Below, piece after piece: positions 1 through 11,360 of a stretch of DNA of 64,000 nucleotides. Every line of letters begins with the position of its first letter. Within the stretch, counting starts at the first letter, position 1. The notes under the pieces were generated by a model, which had not been told where the DNA came from, searched no databases, and saw only the letters and a list, made by a program, of their open reading frames with translations. Position numbers and translations under genes: made by a program. Source of the DNA: Apostichopus japonicus (lineage: Eukaryota; Echinodermata; Holothuroidea; Aspidochirotida; Stichopodidae); contig NC_092563.1 in the NCBI RefSeq assembly GCF_037975245.1, forward strand, positions 15,208,094 to 15,272,093, read 5' to 3'.

Positions 1-620
1 GAATGGTGTACTCCATACTTTGCATTGTGAGTACACAAAACAATCAGCATAAGTATGACTACAATGTCCTGAAGTGTGAGTACAAACACATTAAGCACGT
101 TCTAGTGAATATGTACACAATGTTTTACCTCTGAGTACAGATAAATTAAGGGGGGGGGGGGATAGTGTACTCGATACTTTGCAGTGTGAGTACACAAAAC
201 AATCAGCATAAGTATGACTACAATGTCCTGAAGTGTGAGTACAAACACATTAAGCACGTTCTAGTGAATATGTACACAATGTTTTACCTCTGAGTACAGA
301 TAAATTAAGGGGGGGGGGGGATAGTGTACTCGATACTTTGCAGTGTGAGTACACAAAACAACAGCGTGATTATGACTACAATGCCTCATACAAAAGTGAG
401 GACAGACACAAAGCCAGTTCTAGTAAATATGTACACAATGTTTTATCTCTGAGTACAGATAAATGGGGAGAGGGGGAATAGTGTACTCAATTAATAGAAA
501 CATGTGTGAGTACACAAAACAATCAGCATTCAGTAACACTACAATGTCTCAAGTACAAGTGTGAGTACAAACACATTAAGCCAGTTCTATTATTAGTTCT
601 TGAGTACAGATCTGAGGAGA
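1..620 (+). repeat. 159-bp tandem repeat array
   Basis: Units begin GTGTACTC(C/G)ATACTTTGCA at 6, 165 and 324, and a diverged unit begins at 481. Period is 159, 159 and 157 bases. Units carry repeated TGAGTACA motifs and end in AAATTAAGG plus a poly-G run (12 G at 150-161 and 309-320). The second and third units are nearly identical and the array decays to the right. The left end is cut by the window edge. Confidence 0.9.
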
Positions 621-2012
621 TACACCTTATACAGTAGTTGTATTGTGACGAAACATTGGAGTCATGAGTATATGACTACAATGTCACATGTATGAGAGTG
701 AGTATTAATACAAAGCCATGTACCTTGTTTGGTCAAGTACAGTATGGTACTGTAGATTTGTGATTATAATATATTGTTTATACTGCATGCCTCCCCCCCC
801 CCATAGTTTATGATAAGTAACTAAGTACTATGAGTACTATATGTACTGTTTTACAGTACTTCTGTACATAATGCAATTGACAAGTATCTACTAGCAATTC
901 ACTAAATCCTTGATCATTTCATTACATTACACATTTGCAAGTTCAATTGGTGAGATCAATCAGTGAGGAGATGGTTTGGGGTCATTGTGGATGGGTGAGG
1001 GACTGTAGATACTGTACCAAAAAGAGGGGGGGGGGAGGGTGAGGAACACAGGCATATCCATCGCTGCAACAAAGATTTAACATCTCAAATGACTACTTTG
1101 TGGGAAGCTTTATCATCCGGAGTCAGTAAACTATGAAACTAAATCAAACCACAAAACGATCTTCTATGGTAGACACTGGTACTTCTGCCTTTCAATATTT
1201 GGACTTTTTGGTCTCAATTTAATCACTTTTATGGTTTCAAAGTGTAAGGTGTGTAGAGTAATGACTGAAAGAAAGATGAAACAAAGACCTAACTTTTACA
1301 AAGCATGAAGTTAATCCACCACAAACGTTTGGAGTTTAGATTGTTTACCAGCAGGTGTTAAATGCACACACACACAGGCCTGCACATACTGTACCATCAT
1401 CATTACATAGACGCCTTTTGCCCCTGGCTGTAACGAAACAGTAATGCTATGAAACAAAATGCTACAAAGGCAACCCTTTGAGTTCAGTCACCAAATTTTA
1501 CAAAAAACCTGCCAAGAAGTAGTACTCAAAAGTTTATTTGCACTATGACAGTAGGACAAGTTAGAAACTAAGATACCATCCAAGATATATATATTTCATC
1601 AAGTAATATCAAGGAGCATGAAATGAATGATTCCTTTCAGTTCTCTGTACATGTTATAGCCTGAGCACTATTTCTTGCTTTGAAGTCACACTTCATTGTA
1701 GCCAAATTGGAAAATTTCCAACATATGAATTTTAGTTTTGATTCAAAAAGGAAACTTACCTAGTGAAGGTAATGAACTGTGTATTTTTATGAGGTTTTAG
1801 TTTCGATGAGTGGCAAAAAAATGTTTTAAATTCAAAATCAACTCAACGGGACTGCTTTCCGAATCTTTGAGATACAGTCAATCTCATAAATACCACAATG
1901 TACTATTAATTTCTCCCCACTATCCTCCACCTTCCCTCCCCCTCCTCTACTTCCCTTCACTCTGCAGGTTCATAAACTGCATTTGCTTTAGTTTTGTATA
2001 GAAACCATAACT
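621..2012. other. non-coding stretch, no gene seen
   Basis: No exon similarity. It contains a C10 run (783-792), a G-rich run near 1026-1038 and TACTGTA-type motifs. It is probably downstream or intron 1 sequence of the leftward PLCG gene. Confidence 0.5.
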
Positions 2013-2231
2013 GTTGCTATGGCCCAATGGATAAAAGGTGGTGGGATTTGAAGCAATGAGGCTTAGCAGTTGGGAGGTTTTGGGGTCGATACCCAGCCGA
2101 GTCATAGTTAGGTGGATTTTTGGGGGGTACAGCGCTAACATTGCACCTTTCCTTTGGGAGGGATGCTTTAAAGGAAAAGCACAGATCCATCCAGCAGAAT
2201 GTGGAGATGAGTAATGAAGTAAATTTGACAT
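2013..2231 (+). mobile_element. tRNA-derived SINE, family B
   Basis: The head reads GCTATGGCCCAATGGATAAA (A-box like) and then GGGGTCGATACCC (B-box like), separated by the diagnostic AGCAATGAGGCTTAGCAGTT. A non-tRNA body follows. A second copy lies on the opposite strand at about 2690-2821 and shares the same head and the start of the body (GAGTCATAGTTAGGTGGATT). Confidence 0.7.
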
Positions 2232-2689
2232 AATTATAAATGTCCAGATTTCAGAACAGGCACTTATTCTGATTGCCAGATACAGTATTTAAGGTAGATA
2301 ATTCCAAGTTTCAAACAACATTTGCAAGTGGTTTGTCCAGTTCAAAGCAATATTACTTAAAAAATAAATGCAGTTGACTTTCTTTCCTACATGAATCAAA
2401 ACACAAATGGCACAAGTGAGCAATGGACGAGTAATAATTAAGTGTTCATATTTCGGGGAGCAGTTTTGGAATCGATACCATTTTGGGATGGGATACCGTG
2501 TGAATTAGACTAAAAGAATAATAATAGTGATAGTTATAACAATCAGGCGGTTAATTTTAGCGTGCTTAAGCGACCACGAATGTGGGGAAAGCACGCAAGG
2601 GCTTATGTATTACAACTTTCATGTCAGGTGGCTTCCAATTACATTTTAACTCAGATTTGGAATCTTTCCACTATAGATTGTCATGTTAG

Positions 2690-2821
2690 ATATTGCTCTT
2701 GGATGAAAAATCCACCTTACTATGACCCAGTCGGGGAATCGAACCCAGAACCACCCAACTGCTTTTAAAAGCCTCATTGCTTCACATCCCACCGCCTATA
2801 TCCACTCGGCCACAGCACCTG
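2690..2821 (-). mobile_element. tRNA-derived SINE, family B, inverted copy
   Basis: Read on the minus strand it gives GTGCTGTGGCCGAGTGGAT, then GAAGCAATGAGGCTTTTAAA, then a good B box GGGTTCGATTCCC and GGGTCATAGTAAGGTGGATT. The head resembles a class II tRNA (Leu/Ser type, with an extra arm) in D-arm wording. It is head-to-head with the copy at 2013. It is not a functional tRNA gene because the arms do not pair properly. Confidence 0.7.
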
Positions 2822-3150
2822 AGATGGTTTCTGTGCATAAACACTTCATGAAGAAACTCCATGCAAACACTGGGCAACTCGTACTTGGATGATTTTTTAA
2901 TGAAAATATCGATGAAAGGCTCTGGAAACTGGAAGCAACAGCCATTCAACTGGTATCTGAATTTAAACAGGTCCAATGTTAGATGATATAATGTAATAAA
3001 TGTAGCCCGGGTTTAGACAGAAATACCTCCCCTCATTGCCACGTACAGCATACTGTAAGCACGACTGGCTTGGAAATCCAAATTTAGGAATTGACTACTG
3101 TAGCTAGCCTACATTGCATAGAGGACATGGTGTATTCAACTTGTATCCAC

Positions 3151-3403
3151 CAGGACCGTTAGCTCAGTGGTTAACGCCAGTGCCTTCCAATCATAAGATC
3201 TCTGGTTAAAATCATTCCAAGAGTAATGTACAGTATGTCGTCCAGTTACAGAGTTGTTGTCAATTGACAATTCATAATCATGGACGTTAAATATGAATGT
3301 AAGAGACTGACTTCGATCAGCTTGCGGCTTTGATAAGCCAATGAGGCTTCTTTGCAAGTTCCTGCTTGCAAGAGGATCTAAAATACACACAAATACATAC
3401 AAA
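3151..3403 (+). mobile_element. tRNA-derived SINE, family A, full-length diverged copy
   Basis: It starts with an A-box-like GTTAGCTCAGTGGTTAACGC, has a degraded B box, then a body with GTCGTCCAGTTACAGAG and GGACGTTAAATATGAATGTA, and ends GTTCCTGCTTGCAAGAGGAT with a degraded TACA-type tail. It is homologous along its length to the copies at 49838 and 62263. Confidence 0.8.
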
Positions 3404-4342
3404 CTTGATGCCCTTTCACATTGACATTCATGTCAAAGAGCTACAATATATCGGTCACATTAAATCATTCAAGCCAACCTTCTGTTCAATACACTATAGT
3501 GCTCTACAGTTGTTAATATGCCCAAGGCAGGGACAGAAAGCTTGAAGAGTTTAATGTTGGAAGCAATGTTCAGTATAGAACATTCTCCCTATATAAGGCT
3601 CTAATCAGGTGACATATCTGTGCATCAGCTTTGATGTAACCACGGTTCAACTTTCCACACTGTATGTGTATTACAGTACTATACCAAGCATTCATAACGG
3701 TTACTGAAATACATCCTTTTTCTGCCTCAGGGGGGTTCAATGCTTAACGGGAGTCTTACCACACAAATGACTGTTCATAATTGAAACCATTTCTCTTTGG
3801 ATTTATGGTTTACTTCTTGAAACTAACTTTAATAGGGACATTCCACCACAATGACTTCCTGTGAGACCGGGTTAGCTCTCTACATGGTGTCATCGTTTTT
3901 ACAGTTTATGTGCAGTGAGCATTGTATTTTGATGTTGTCTCTTCTTCACTCTAATCTTAGGTACTACTGTAGGTCCATCAGACTAAAGCACAGTGGTATG
4001 CAAAATCTTCCATGTTTAAGACACTTAACTTAAATGACGTACAAGTTAGCACTATACATTGTGAATGATAAGTTAACTACATATATAGTTAGGCACCATG
4101 TTAAAAAGGTAAGCTATAGCAATTGTAACATTTCCTCAAAATTATTCCTTAAACTTTGTTTTTCCCCCTGAAAACGCTGAATTAATATGATCTCAGCTAA
4201 CTAGTAGTGCCTATTGCATTAAACTTCAGTGTCTACTGTGTGAAACACACCCAAACAAGCAGTTTGGGTATTTACAAAAGGCGGTGGTGACTGAATAGTT
4301 AATTAGGAAGGAAGAAGGCAGTGACCTGAGGAAGGTTACTGA
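3404..4342. other. non-coding stretch, nothing recognised
   Basis: Only short chance frames and TACAGTA-type motifs; no exon or repeat boundaries that I can support. Confidence 0.5.
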
Positions 4343-4432
4343 GGACGCAGTGCAAGAATGTTACCAATTGTATAAGCTAGGTAGTTCGGGTTCATACTGT
4401 AGATGACAGGTAAGAGAGGAATGAAGCCTGGC
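4343..4432 (+). repeat. dispersed repeat family F, copy 1
   Basis: It begins GACGCAGTGCAAGAATGTTA and ends near GGTAAGAGAGGAATGAAG. The same order of blocks occurs at 9216-9331 and 9549-9645. It may be another small SINE, but no clear promoter boxes are visible. Confidence 0.45.
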
Positions 4433-4490
4433 TGCAAGATGCTGCAGCCCCGCAGCATAGTACATTTGACACTGTGTCTGAAGGTTGCTA
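4431..4490. repeat. short dispersed block shared with 48825-48875
   Basis: ATGCTGCAGCC, then a variable spacer, then an alignable tract with GACACTGTGTCTGA. The copy at 48825-48875 reads ATGCTGCAGCCGTCCC and then ATTGACACAGTGCCTTAG. The match is diverged and its boundaries are unclear. Confidence 0.35.
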
Positions 4491-4724
4491 AGTGCTGTTG
4501 CATAAGTTGTACAACAACCTGTAACTGACCCTAACTGCAGTGACTGATCACTTCAGTAAATGAAAGGAATTAGGCAACAGGTATGTTGGTAACTGTACTG
4601 ATTGTACATAGTAAGAGTCTGTCTGAGGAAAAAACCAACTTTAAATTGCGGTGAACAATCCACAAGTGATCAAGATTGAACTTCATGCCTGCTAAAATGA
4701 GGTAAGCTCCATGCGACAACTGAA

Positions 4725-5140
4725 ACATACAGTACCTGTATAGTTCATCCTCTCCCCCACCCCTGCCCCCTCCCATCTGCTTCCACCTGTGATGAGAATC
4801 ATAGGTCACAGTTTGGGTGGGAGAGAGAGATGGAGAGTCAGTGGATATCATATTATCCTACAGTACTCAAACATACAGTACCTGTAAAGTACTCTCCCAC
4901 CCCACCCATCGGCTTTCCACCTGTGATGAGAATCATAGGTCACAGTGTGAGTGGGAGAGATAGGGAGAGTCAGAGGATATCATATTATCCTACAGTACTC
5001 AAACATACAGTACCTGTAAAGTACTCTCCCACCCCACCCATCGGCTTTCCACCTGTGATGAGAATCAAAGGTCACAGGGTGAGTGGGAGAGAGATGGATA
5101 GTCAGTGGATATCATCTTATCCTACAGTACTCAAACATCC
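4725..5140 (+). repeat. 132-bp tandem repeat, three copies
   Basis: TTCCACCTGTGATGAGAATC recurs at 4781, 4915 and 5047, and GGATATCATATTATCCTACA recurs between. The period of 132 is a multiple of three, so an open frame at 4830-5258 reads a repeated peptide through it. This is a by-product of the array, not evidence of a gene. Confidence 0.85.
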
Positions 5141-5937
5141 CTCCCACTCACGTATATATACCCTAAGTTTAACTAGTGAGTGTACTTTGCAGCCAGATCT
5201 TCAAACTAAACCTTTAAGCCACTCAAAAAAGATATATCTTCTTTATAGTAGTTTTTAATGAGTTCCTGTGAATATTATAAGTTGCAATCTTTCATTTCAA
5301 GTGAAGTGTTACAAATCTTGGTCTAGATACTCCGTCTTGTCAAACCATAAATGCAGTGTTGTTGTTACTAGAGCCAATAGCTCAGTAAAAGTGTGAACTT
5401 TATATATCTAGTGGTCACAAAGTGCTGTGACTTTCTCTTAAGTTTGTGTTTGGAACAGTCCCTATGGATTGCCAATTGGCAGATAGATGTTTGGTTTCTG
5501 AGCACTTGTGCTGGAACATTCCACTGTATTTATCAGCCATTGCATATCAACTCACATACTTTGGCAGAAATAAATCCAAAAAGCTGTCAGTAAGTAGTTT
5601 CCACTGTAACTCTCCCTCCCCCCCCCAATCCCCTCCCTCCCTTCCTCCCTCCCATTGAATCCTACCTTTAAATTATTGTCAGAGTGGACTATCAAGCTGG
5701 TGGTTAATTGCTCACAGCTGTTGGTAACCACACTGTGGGTGTTAATAATACCTGTACGATCCTCTTCCTTAAATAGCTTGGATTCAAATGGGCACTGTAT
5801 CCACCATTAACCTGTTTTGGGTAACATGACATGGCCATACTTTTAACGTTGGTATGTTAGTATGTGAGCAAGCACAGACACTTTCGACCACAAGCAAACT
5901 TAGAAAAGAAATGGACACAAACTCTTCAAATAACTAT

Positions 5938-6346
5938 CATGCATCAAAATTGGAAAATTCCAAAGGAATGTGTGAGGAAATGAAAAAGAGATTGCTACTG
6001 ATGGGAAGTTTCAAACCTGGAGTTTGACTGAATGAAAAATCAGTTTTACTCTAGTGTGCAACTGTGCATCTCCTCTAATGCTTGTTTTCTTTATTCTTCA
6101 AATAAAGAGCATATAGAATATTTAAGTTTAATGTTTACCTCCGAAACTGAGGAGTCATTGTTGTTTCGACCACATATTAAATAACTGGTCGACCATACAA
6201 ACCACTGTCTGAGAAACAATGCAACAAGGGATTGCTGATTCATATCACCATGGAAACGGAAATGGTTTAAATCTGTAAAGTTTTTATATATCATGCATCA
6301 AAAATGGAAAATTCTACTACTGATGGAAGTTTCAAACCTGGAGTTT
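5938..6346 (+). repeat. duplicated block, two copies 353 bp apart
   Basis: TCATGCATCAAAA-TGGAAAATTC followed by GGAAGTTTCAAACCTGGAGT occurs at 5938-6020 and 6291-6346. The second copy lacks about 30 internal bases. It lies in the presumed PLCG intron. Confidence 0.6.
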
Positions 6347-7105
6347 TTATATTATCTGCAGAGGTTGAATCACTGAGGAATAATACAATGTACTGTACCC
6401 CACCCAACTGTAAACAAAAAATGTTAGGAAAGCAGGGGATGTCTAGTCTACTCAGCAAGAACCCTGTTGTAACCTTCGGAAAGGGTCGATTTCTGAGGGC
6501 AAAGGATGATGATCTGAAGACTGAAGGGGTCAGCAGGGGTGCTGTGAAAAAATGTTACCAATTGTTGTTTAAGCTAGCTCTACTGTCTATATTTGAGTGC
6601 ATATATATGCCTATGAGAAAGGGAAAGATAGGATCGAATGAATTGACTATATGGGCCTATGTAACATCAAGTAGGGAGTTGTTAGGCTTCATGCATCAAG
6701 TCTTTTCTATGACACTGATATGCTAAAACCATAGCTGGACAGTAGATGAAGACAGTGATAATCTTCCACTTTCTGTTTTCCCTCAATTTTATTCTGTAGG
6801 GTTACAGCCCTTACCATCAAATGACAACGATAAATGAGTCTGTAGGGTACAGTATATATGCTTTACATTCTACTGCCTCTCTTTCGAGGAAAGACAATCA
6901 ACACAAAAAAAACTTGATCCCAAATCTTACCAAACTTAAAATCATAAACGTTTACCATACCACAGCTACGGATACAAGTTTGCCAGGGTATCGAGAAGTT
7001 TTGAATAAATGCAATAATGGTGGGGTTCCTGAATCACTGCCAAAAGTGTAGGAAACTTATAATCTTATAATTACTTTAAAAAAACAGAAAAGCTTTGATT
7101 TTTTA
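6347..7105. other. presumed PLCG intron 1 sequence, no gene seen
   Basis: It is left of the PLCG donor on the minus strand, so it is intronic to PLCG if transcription continues. A plus-strand open frame of 140 codons (6304-6726) starts inside the duplicated block and resembles no family I know, so I do not call it a gene. Confidence 0.5.
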
Positions 7106-7111
7106 ACTTAC
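7106..7111 (-). other. PLCG: splice donor of PLCG exon
   Basis: On the minus strand the coding sequence GAG GGA GCA A is followed by GTAAGT, a consensus metazoan 5' splice site. Similarity to PLC-gamma stops at this point, which supports its use. The intron is phase 1. Confidence 0.8.
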
Positions 7112-7322
7112 TTGCTCCCTCTGTTCTGCCCGCTTGTCTTCGCCACAATACTTGTCTCGATTCAAATTCGACTTCGAAGGATCGTTTTTCTGGACGTTTC
7201 TTAGCAAAGAACCTTGTAAGTACTGTCCCTAACTTCAAGTCAAGTTTAACACGAGGGATATCTTCTGCGGAATACCTTGTGCCATTGTGTCCATTAGAAT
7301 GGTAAACGTTTCTTCTTGCCAT
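7112..7322 (-). CDS. PLCG: phospholipase C gamma, first coding exon (partial gene)
   Basis: This exon encodes 70 residues plus one base, starting MARRNVYHSNG. Residues 29-70 (LKLGTVLTRFF, KKRPEKRSFEVEFESRQ, then VLW and TEGA) match the start of the N-terminal PH domain of PLC-gamma: the family pattern is L-x-x-GT-V-x-T-x-F, then a K/R-rich loop, then ETRQ-x-x-W and EGA. PLC-gamma hydrolyses PIP2 to IP3 and diacylglycerol downstream of tyrosine kinases, and the PH domain contributes to membrane binding. I chose the ATG at 7322 because it gives the short leader usual for the family; an upstream in-frame TTG is ignored. The coding sequence runs into a GTAAGT donor at 7111-7106, leaving a phase-1 intron. 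The next PH-domain exon is not recognisable in 1-7111, so intron 1 probably exceeds 7 kb. Family assignment is firm; orthology to PLCG1 or PLCG2 cannot be decided and is probably pre-duplication. Confidence 0.85.
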
Positions 7323-9215
7323 TTCAGCTAGCGTGTACAAGCGAAGGCTAATTGTTGAATTTCCACATCTCCAAACGGATGATAATAAAGGCTTCTGAAA
7401 TCATCATACCCACTCGTTCAATTTCATGGTAATATCTAACGAATTTTAAATTGACGACTAACTACTCCGTACCATCTTCATCTTTTGAAATTTATTGCAG
7501 AATGTTGCACCAAAGACTGCCAGAAAAATGTCTGCAACTTTCTGTCCTGCTCTGTTTACGAGATTAAACTGCAAAAAAAACGAAACAAAAATGGGCATTA
7601 AATATAAAATAGGACAATACTTCACATGACAGAATAGAGCAACAGCAGTCTGTCATGTAGTGTCTATCATATCATGAAATGCAAAAATGATGACGATTGG
7701 CAAGAAATTATTCAGATTAAATTAAATAGAAATGTGTTTGTAACGAAAAAGTGCAAAGAGTGTACTCAAAAAGATGTCTCAAAGCTAGCACTGACATTAG
7801 AAAAAATAGATATGACATCACGTAACATGTGCAAGGCTCATTATTCACAAAGGTCTCCAAAGGTCATGTTCACCAAAGTTACAAATGAGTTATTTAAGTC
7901 TGGTAGCTAGATGGAAACATTCCAAGTGATACAGGGCTAGGTTGGAACCTTTCCCAGCTTCCTTTCCAAATGTGAAGCAATTTAGTTGACCTTGCTAGGC
8001 AAAACCTCCAATGGATCACACCGCAGTTACAGTACTTCAACAACCTCACTGTCTTCCCATATCTGTAATGACTGCTGTATGAAGTATGTCAAGACATATA
8101 TTCCACCCAAATCAGAAACAAATAGATCAAATTCAAAAACACACCATGGATGTCATTTAGGCACCTGTCTTTAACCTGCAGTGTGAGTGCCGTAACCTCT
8201 TTAGACCTACCAAAGACGATCAATTCAAGTTCCTTCTGTAACTGCCAACTGGTATTTTCCAGAGCATTGTTCAAAGTTAATAGTGGCAACAGTTGTACTG
8301 CTGGTGAACTTTGAGGACACAGTTGCAAACTTCATAGTTAACATACAGACAACAAACTTTCTGTTCCGCTCTATTTAATTACTGTATTTGGATAACCTTG
8401 GATTGGATAACAAATCCCAATTTGGAGAGTGTGCCAAGACTTAACAAAAATATTGTGATGAGTCAAAACTTTGGAGTAGGAACTTTGATGCGAATTTTTT
8501 TAATGAAAAACTAAAATCCTTTAAGCTTTTGTGTGCATCTTTGACACTATACTGTAGTACTGTTTGTTTCATTATTCCTTTCGGTACAATTACTGTCAAA
8601 ATCTGCAATTTGTAATGGCATGTGGGCAGGGACAGGGATTGCAGGGGGGAAGGGGGACACTTGTCCCCCACTGTTTTCCCAGACCTTGAGTTGGCTTTTT
8701 ATCCGATACGGTCGGTAATTTTGTTGTCTATGCCACAGCAATACTGACAATAATAATAATATATCTGGCAACACTTTTATGCAGATAACATAATTACATT
8801 TTCAAATATACAACTAGTACTGGAGAAATAACCAATAAATTTTGCACCATACTACATCTAGGAACTATATAAAATCCAAAACTTTCTCAGACCCCTCCTC
8901 CAGGTTCTCCTCCCCCCCCCCACACTTTTTGACATCAAATCCTGCCCCTGCAAGTAAGATTCGGAATTGACTGAAAACTTAACCATCATGATACCGTACA
9001 GTAACTAGTAGAATATGGTCCTCTGTTTTCAGCCAAAGAGGGTATGTATGCTTGGCTTGGTAATTACTTCAGTATCCAAAATATGGAAAAGATCAAGAAC
9101 CTATGTTCCAATTCCGTACGAACTTCGCTGCAGTAAATCCAGACAACGAAACGCACAATGTTGGCACTTTGGATGGTAGAATGAGAAGGGCATTGACTGG
9201 AGAAGCCAGTCATAG
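7323..9215. other. PLCG 5' flank, no second exon recognised
   Basis: It should contain the PLCG 5'UTR and possibly the promoter. No TATA box or clear acceptor is convincing. Low-complexity C tracts occur near 8911-8920. A weak pair of GC-rich inverted ends (about 8626 and 8950) hints at an eroded MITE. Confidence 0.4.
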
Positions 9216-9331
9216 AGGGGGCACGCAGTGTTAAAAGGTTACCAGTTCACTCTAGGCATAGTAGAACGGAGTGCTAAGGTTTTGGGGCCACAGGTAAGCG
9301 AGGAACGAAGTAAATATAAACGTGGACTACT
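9216..9331 (+). repeat. dispersed repeat family F, copy 2
   Basis: GGGCACGCAGTGTTAAAAGG, TTACCAGTTC and CAGGTAAGCGAGGAACGAAG are in the same order as at 4343. It ends GTAAATATAAA. Confidence 0.45.
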
Positions 9332-9548
9332 CTTTTTTGAAATACATGTCAAATATAATTCCACAGATTTTCAAATATGTTTGTGGATGACCAGTGGCAA
9401 CCATAATACAATAATAACGAAGATACAGAAGACAAGCAGAGATCAGATATGGATATGATTGGCAGATGACTGTGAGTCTGTGAAACATGCTATTGGAAGA
9501 TGCTGTCTGGTATGTGTACATGAAATATATAAAGAGAGGGCCATTGGT

Positions 9549-9645
9549 AGACGCAGTGCAAGAACGTAAACCAGTTCTTAGCCTAGGGTATATGTAGTGC
9601 CTTTGTACAGGATTCACATGAGGGGAGTGATGTAAATAAATAAAA
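9549..9645 (+). repeat. dispersed repeat family F, copy 3
   Basis: GACGCAGTGCAAGAACGTAA followed by CCAGTTCTTAGCCTAGG, ending GGGGAGTGATGTAAATAAAT. It starts with the same 15 bases as the copy at 4343. Confidence 0.45.
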
Positions 9646-10244
9646 AACAATAGAATTTTTTTTTTCTATTGCTTCTTTGTTGGTACAAACAAGAAGTTTT
9701 TACTAAGACACTGTAAGCCATTTTGCTTTGCACCCTTGTATTCACTTAAAGGGAACACGAATACCACCATGATCTTCGGCTTATGTGACAGAGATGCCTC
9801 CGAAGAACACCCCCCCCCCCCGACAGTTGAGAAGAAAACTTGTTCTGTTCGGTTACAAACTGGTTACAGATATAGGCTTAATGTTTGTTGATTGTTAATC
9901 AGAAAAGAGATTGATCCCAAGGTCTTAAAGATTTGTTCATTACTGCACCTATTAGTTAAACATAGGCTAGTTTTGCTATGACTAACTGTTTGCAAACACA
10001 TCATTGTCAACTGTTTATTAGGATTCACCTAGATCATCTGCACTTTTTCTTTCAGTGTTTCACATTATACTATTCAAGAATATTCACACTTCTATAGTAT
10101 ACTATACACATCTATACATATAAAATACAGTGCTGTTGTGTCAGGGGCTATTTCCAAAAACTAACAAGGCATTCATATACATTTCAAATATTTAGAGAAG
10201 ATAGTTTTACTTTCAACTAATCCAAGCAACTTGAACACATTATT

Positions 10245-11360
10245 GGTTACTGTACTTCTGACAATTATACTGCTGTAGTATACTGTACATCGTTAGTAAA
10301 CTGTACTTGCGACTATTAATGCTGTACTATACATGGTTAGTTACTGTACTTCTGACTATTAATGCTGTACGGTACATCGTTAGTTACTGTACTTGTGACA
10401 ATTAATGCTTTACTGTACATTGTTAATTACTGTACTACTGACTATTAATGCTGTTCTGTACATCGTTAGTTACTGTACTTGTGACAATTAATGCTGTACT
10501 GTACATCGTTAGTTACTGTACTTGTGACTATTAATGCTGTACTGTACATTGTTAATTACTGTACTTGTGACAATTAATGCTGTACTGTACATCGTTAGTT
10601 ACTGTACTTGTGACAATTAATGCTGTACTGTACATCGTTAGTTACTGTACTTGTGACAATTAATGCTGTACTGTACATCGTTAGTTACTGTACTTGTTAC
10701 AATTAATGCTGTACTGTACATCGTTAGTTACTGTACTTGTGACAATTAATGCTGTACTGTACATCGTTAGTTACTGTACTTGTTACAATTAATGCTGTAC
10801 TGTACATCGTTAGTTACTGTACTTGTGACAATTAATGCTGTACTGTACATCGTTAGTTTCTGTACTTGTGACAATTAATGCTGTACTGTACATCGTTAGT
10901 TTCTGTACTTGTTACAATTAATGCTGTACTGTACATCGTTAGTTACTGTACTTGTGACAATTAATGCTGTACTGTACATCGTTAGTTCCTGTACTTGTTA
11001 TAATTAATGCTGTACTGTACATCGTTAGTTATTGTACTCCTGACTATAAATGCTGTACTGTACATTGTTAGTTACTGTACTTCTGACTATTAATGATGTA
11101 GTGTACATCGTTAGTTACTGTACTTCTGACTATTAATGCTGAACTGTACATCGTTAGTTACTGTACTTGTGACAATTAATGCTGTACTGTACATCGTTAG
11201 TTACTGTACTTGTTACAATTAATGCTGTACTGTACATCGTTAGTTACTGAACTTGTGACAATTAAAGCTGTACTGTACATCGTTAGTTATTGTACTTCTG
11301 ACTACTAATGCTGTAGTGTACATTATTACTGTACATCATTACTGTACTTGTAACTGTACT
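10245..11360 (+). repeat. 43-bp satellite array, about 26 copies
   Basis: The unit is TGCTGTACTGTACATCGTTA then GTTACTGTACTTGTGACAAT then TAA (43 bp; the exact spacing is seen between 10578 and 10621). Central copies are near identical, with recurring variants (GTGACAATT / GTTACAATT, GTTACTG / GTTTCTG). Edge copies are diverged, as expected for homogenisation by unequal exchange. No gene content. Confidence 0.95.

Noticed and set aside
1947-2231. Minus-strand 94-codon frame
   Set aside because: Antisense translation of SINE family B.
3136-3402. Minus-strand 88-codon frame
   Set aside because: Antisense translation of SINE family A.
6304-6726. Plus-strand open frame of 140 codons
   Set aside because: No recognisable domain, begins within a duplicated non-coding block, and lies in presumed PLCG intron 1. 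Length is within chance for 64 kb.
8626-8950. Eroded MITE with GGGCAGG-type inverted ends
   Set aside because: End similarity is short and G-rich, and no target duplication could be found.
10245-11360. CRISPR-like array
   Set aside because: The 43-bp units are directly contiguous with no unique spacers; this is a eukaryotic satellite.
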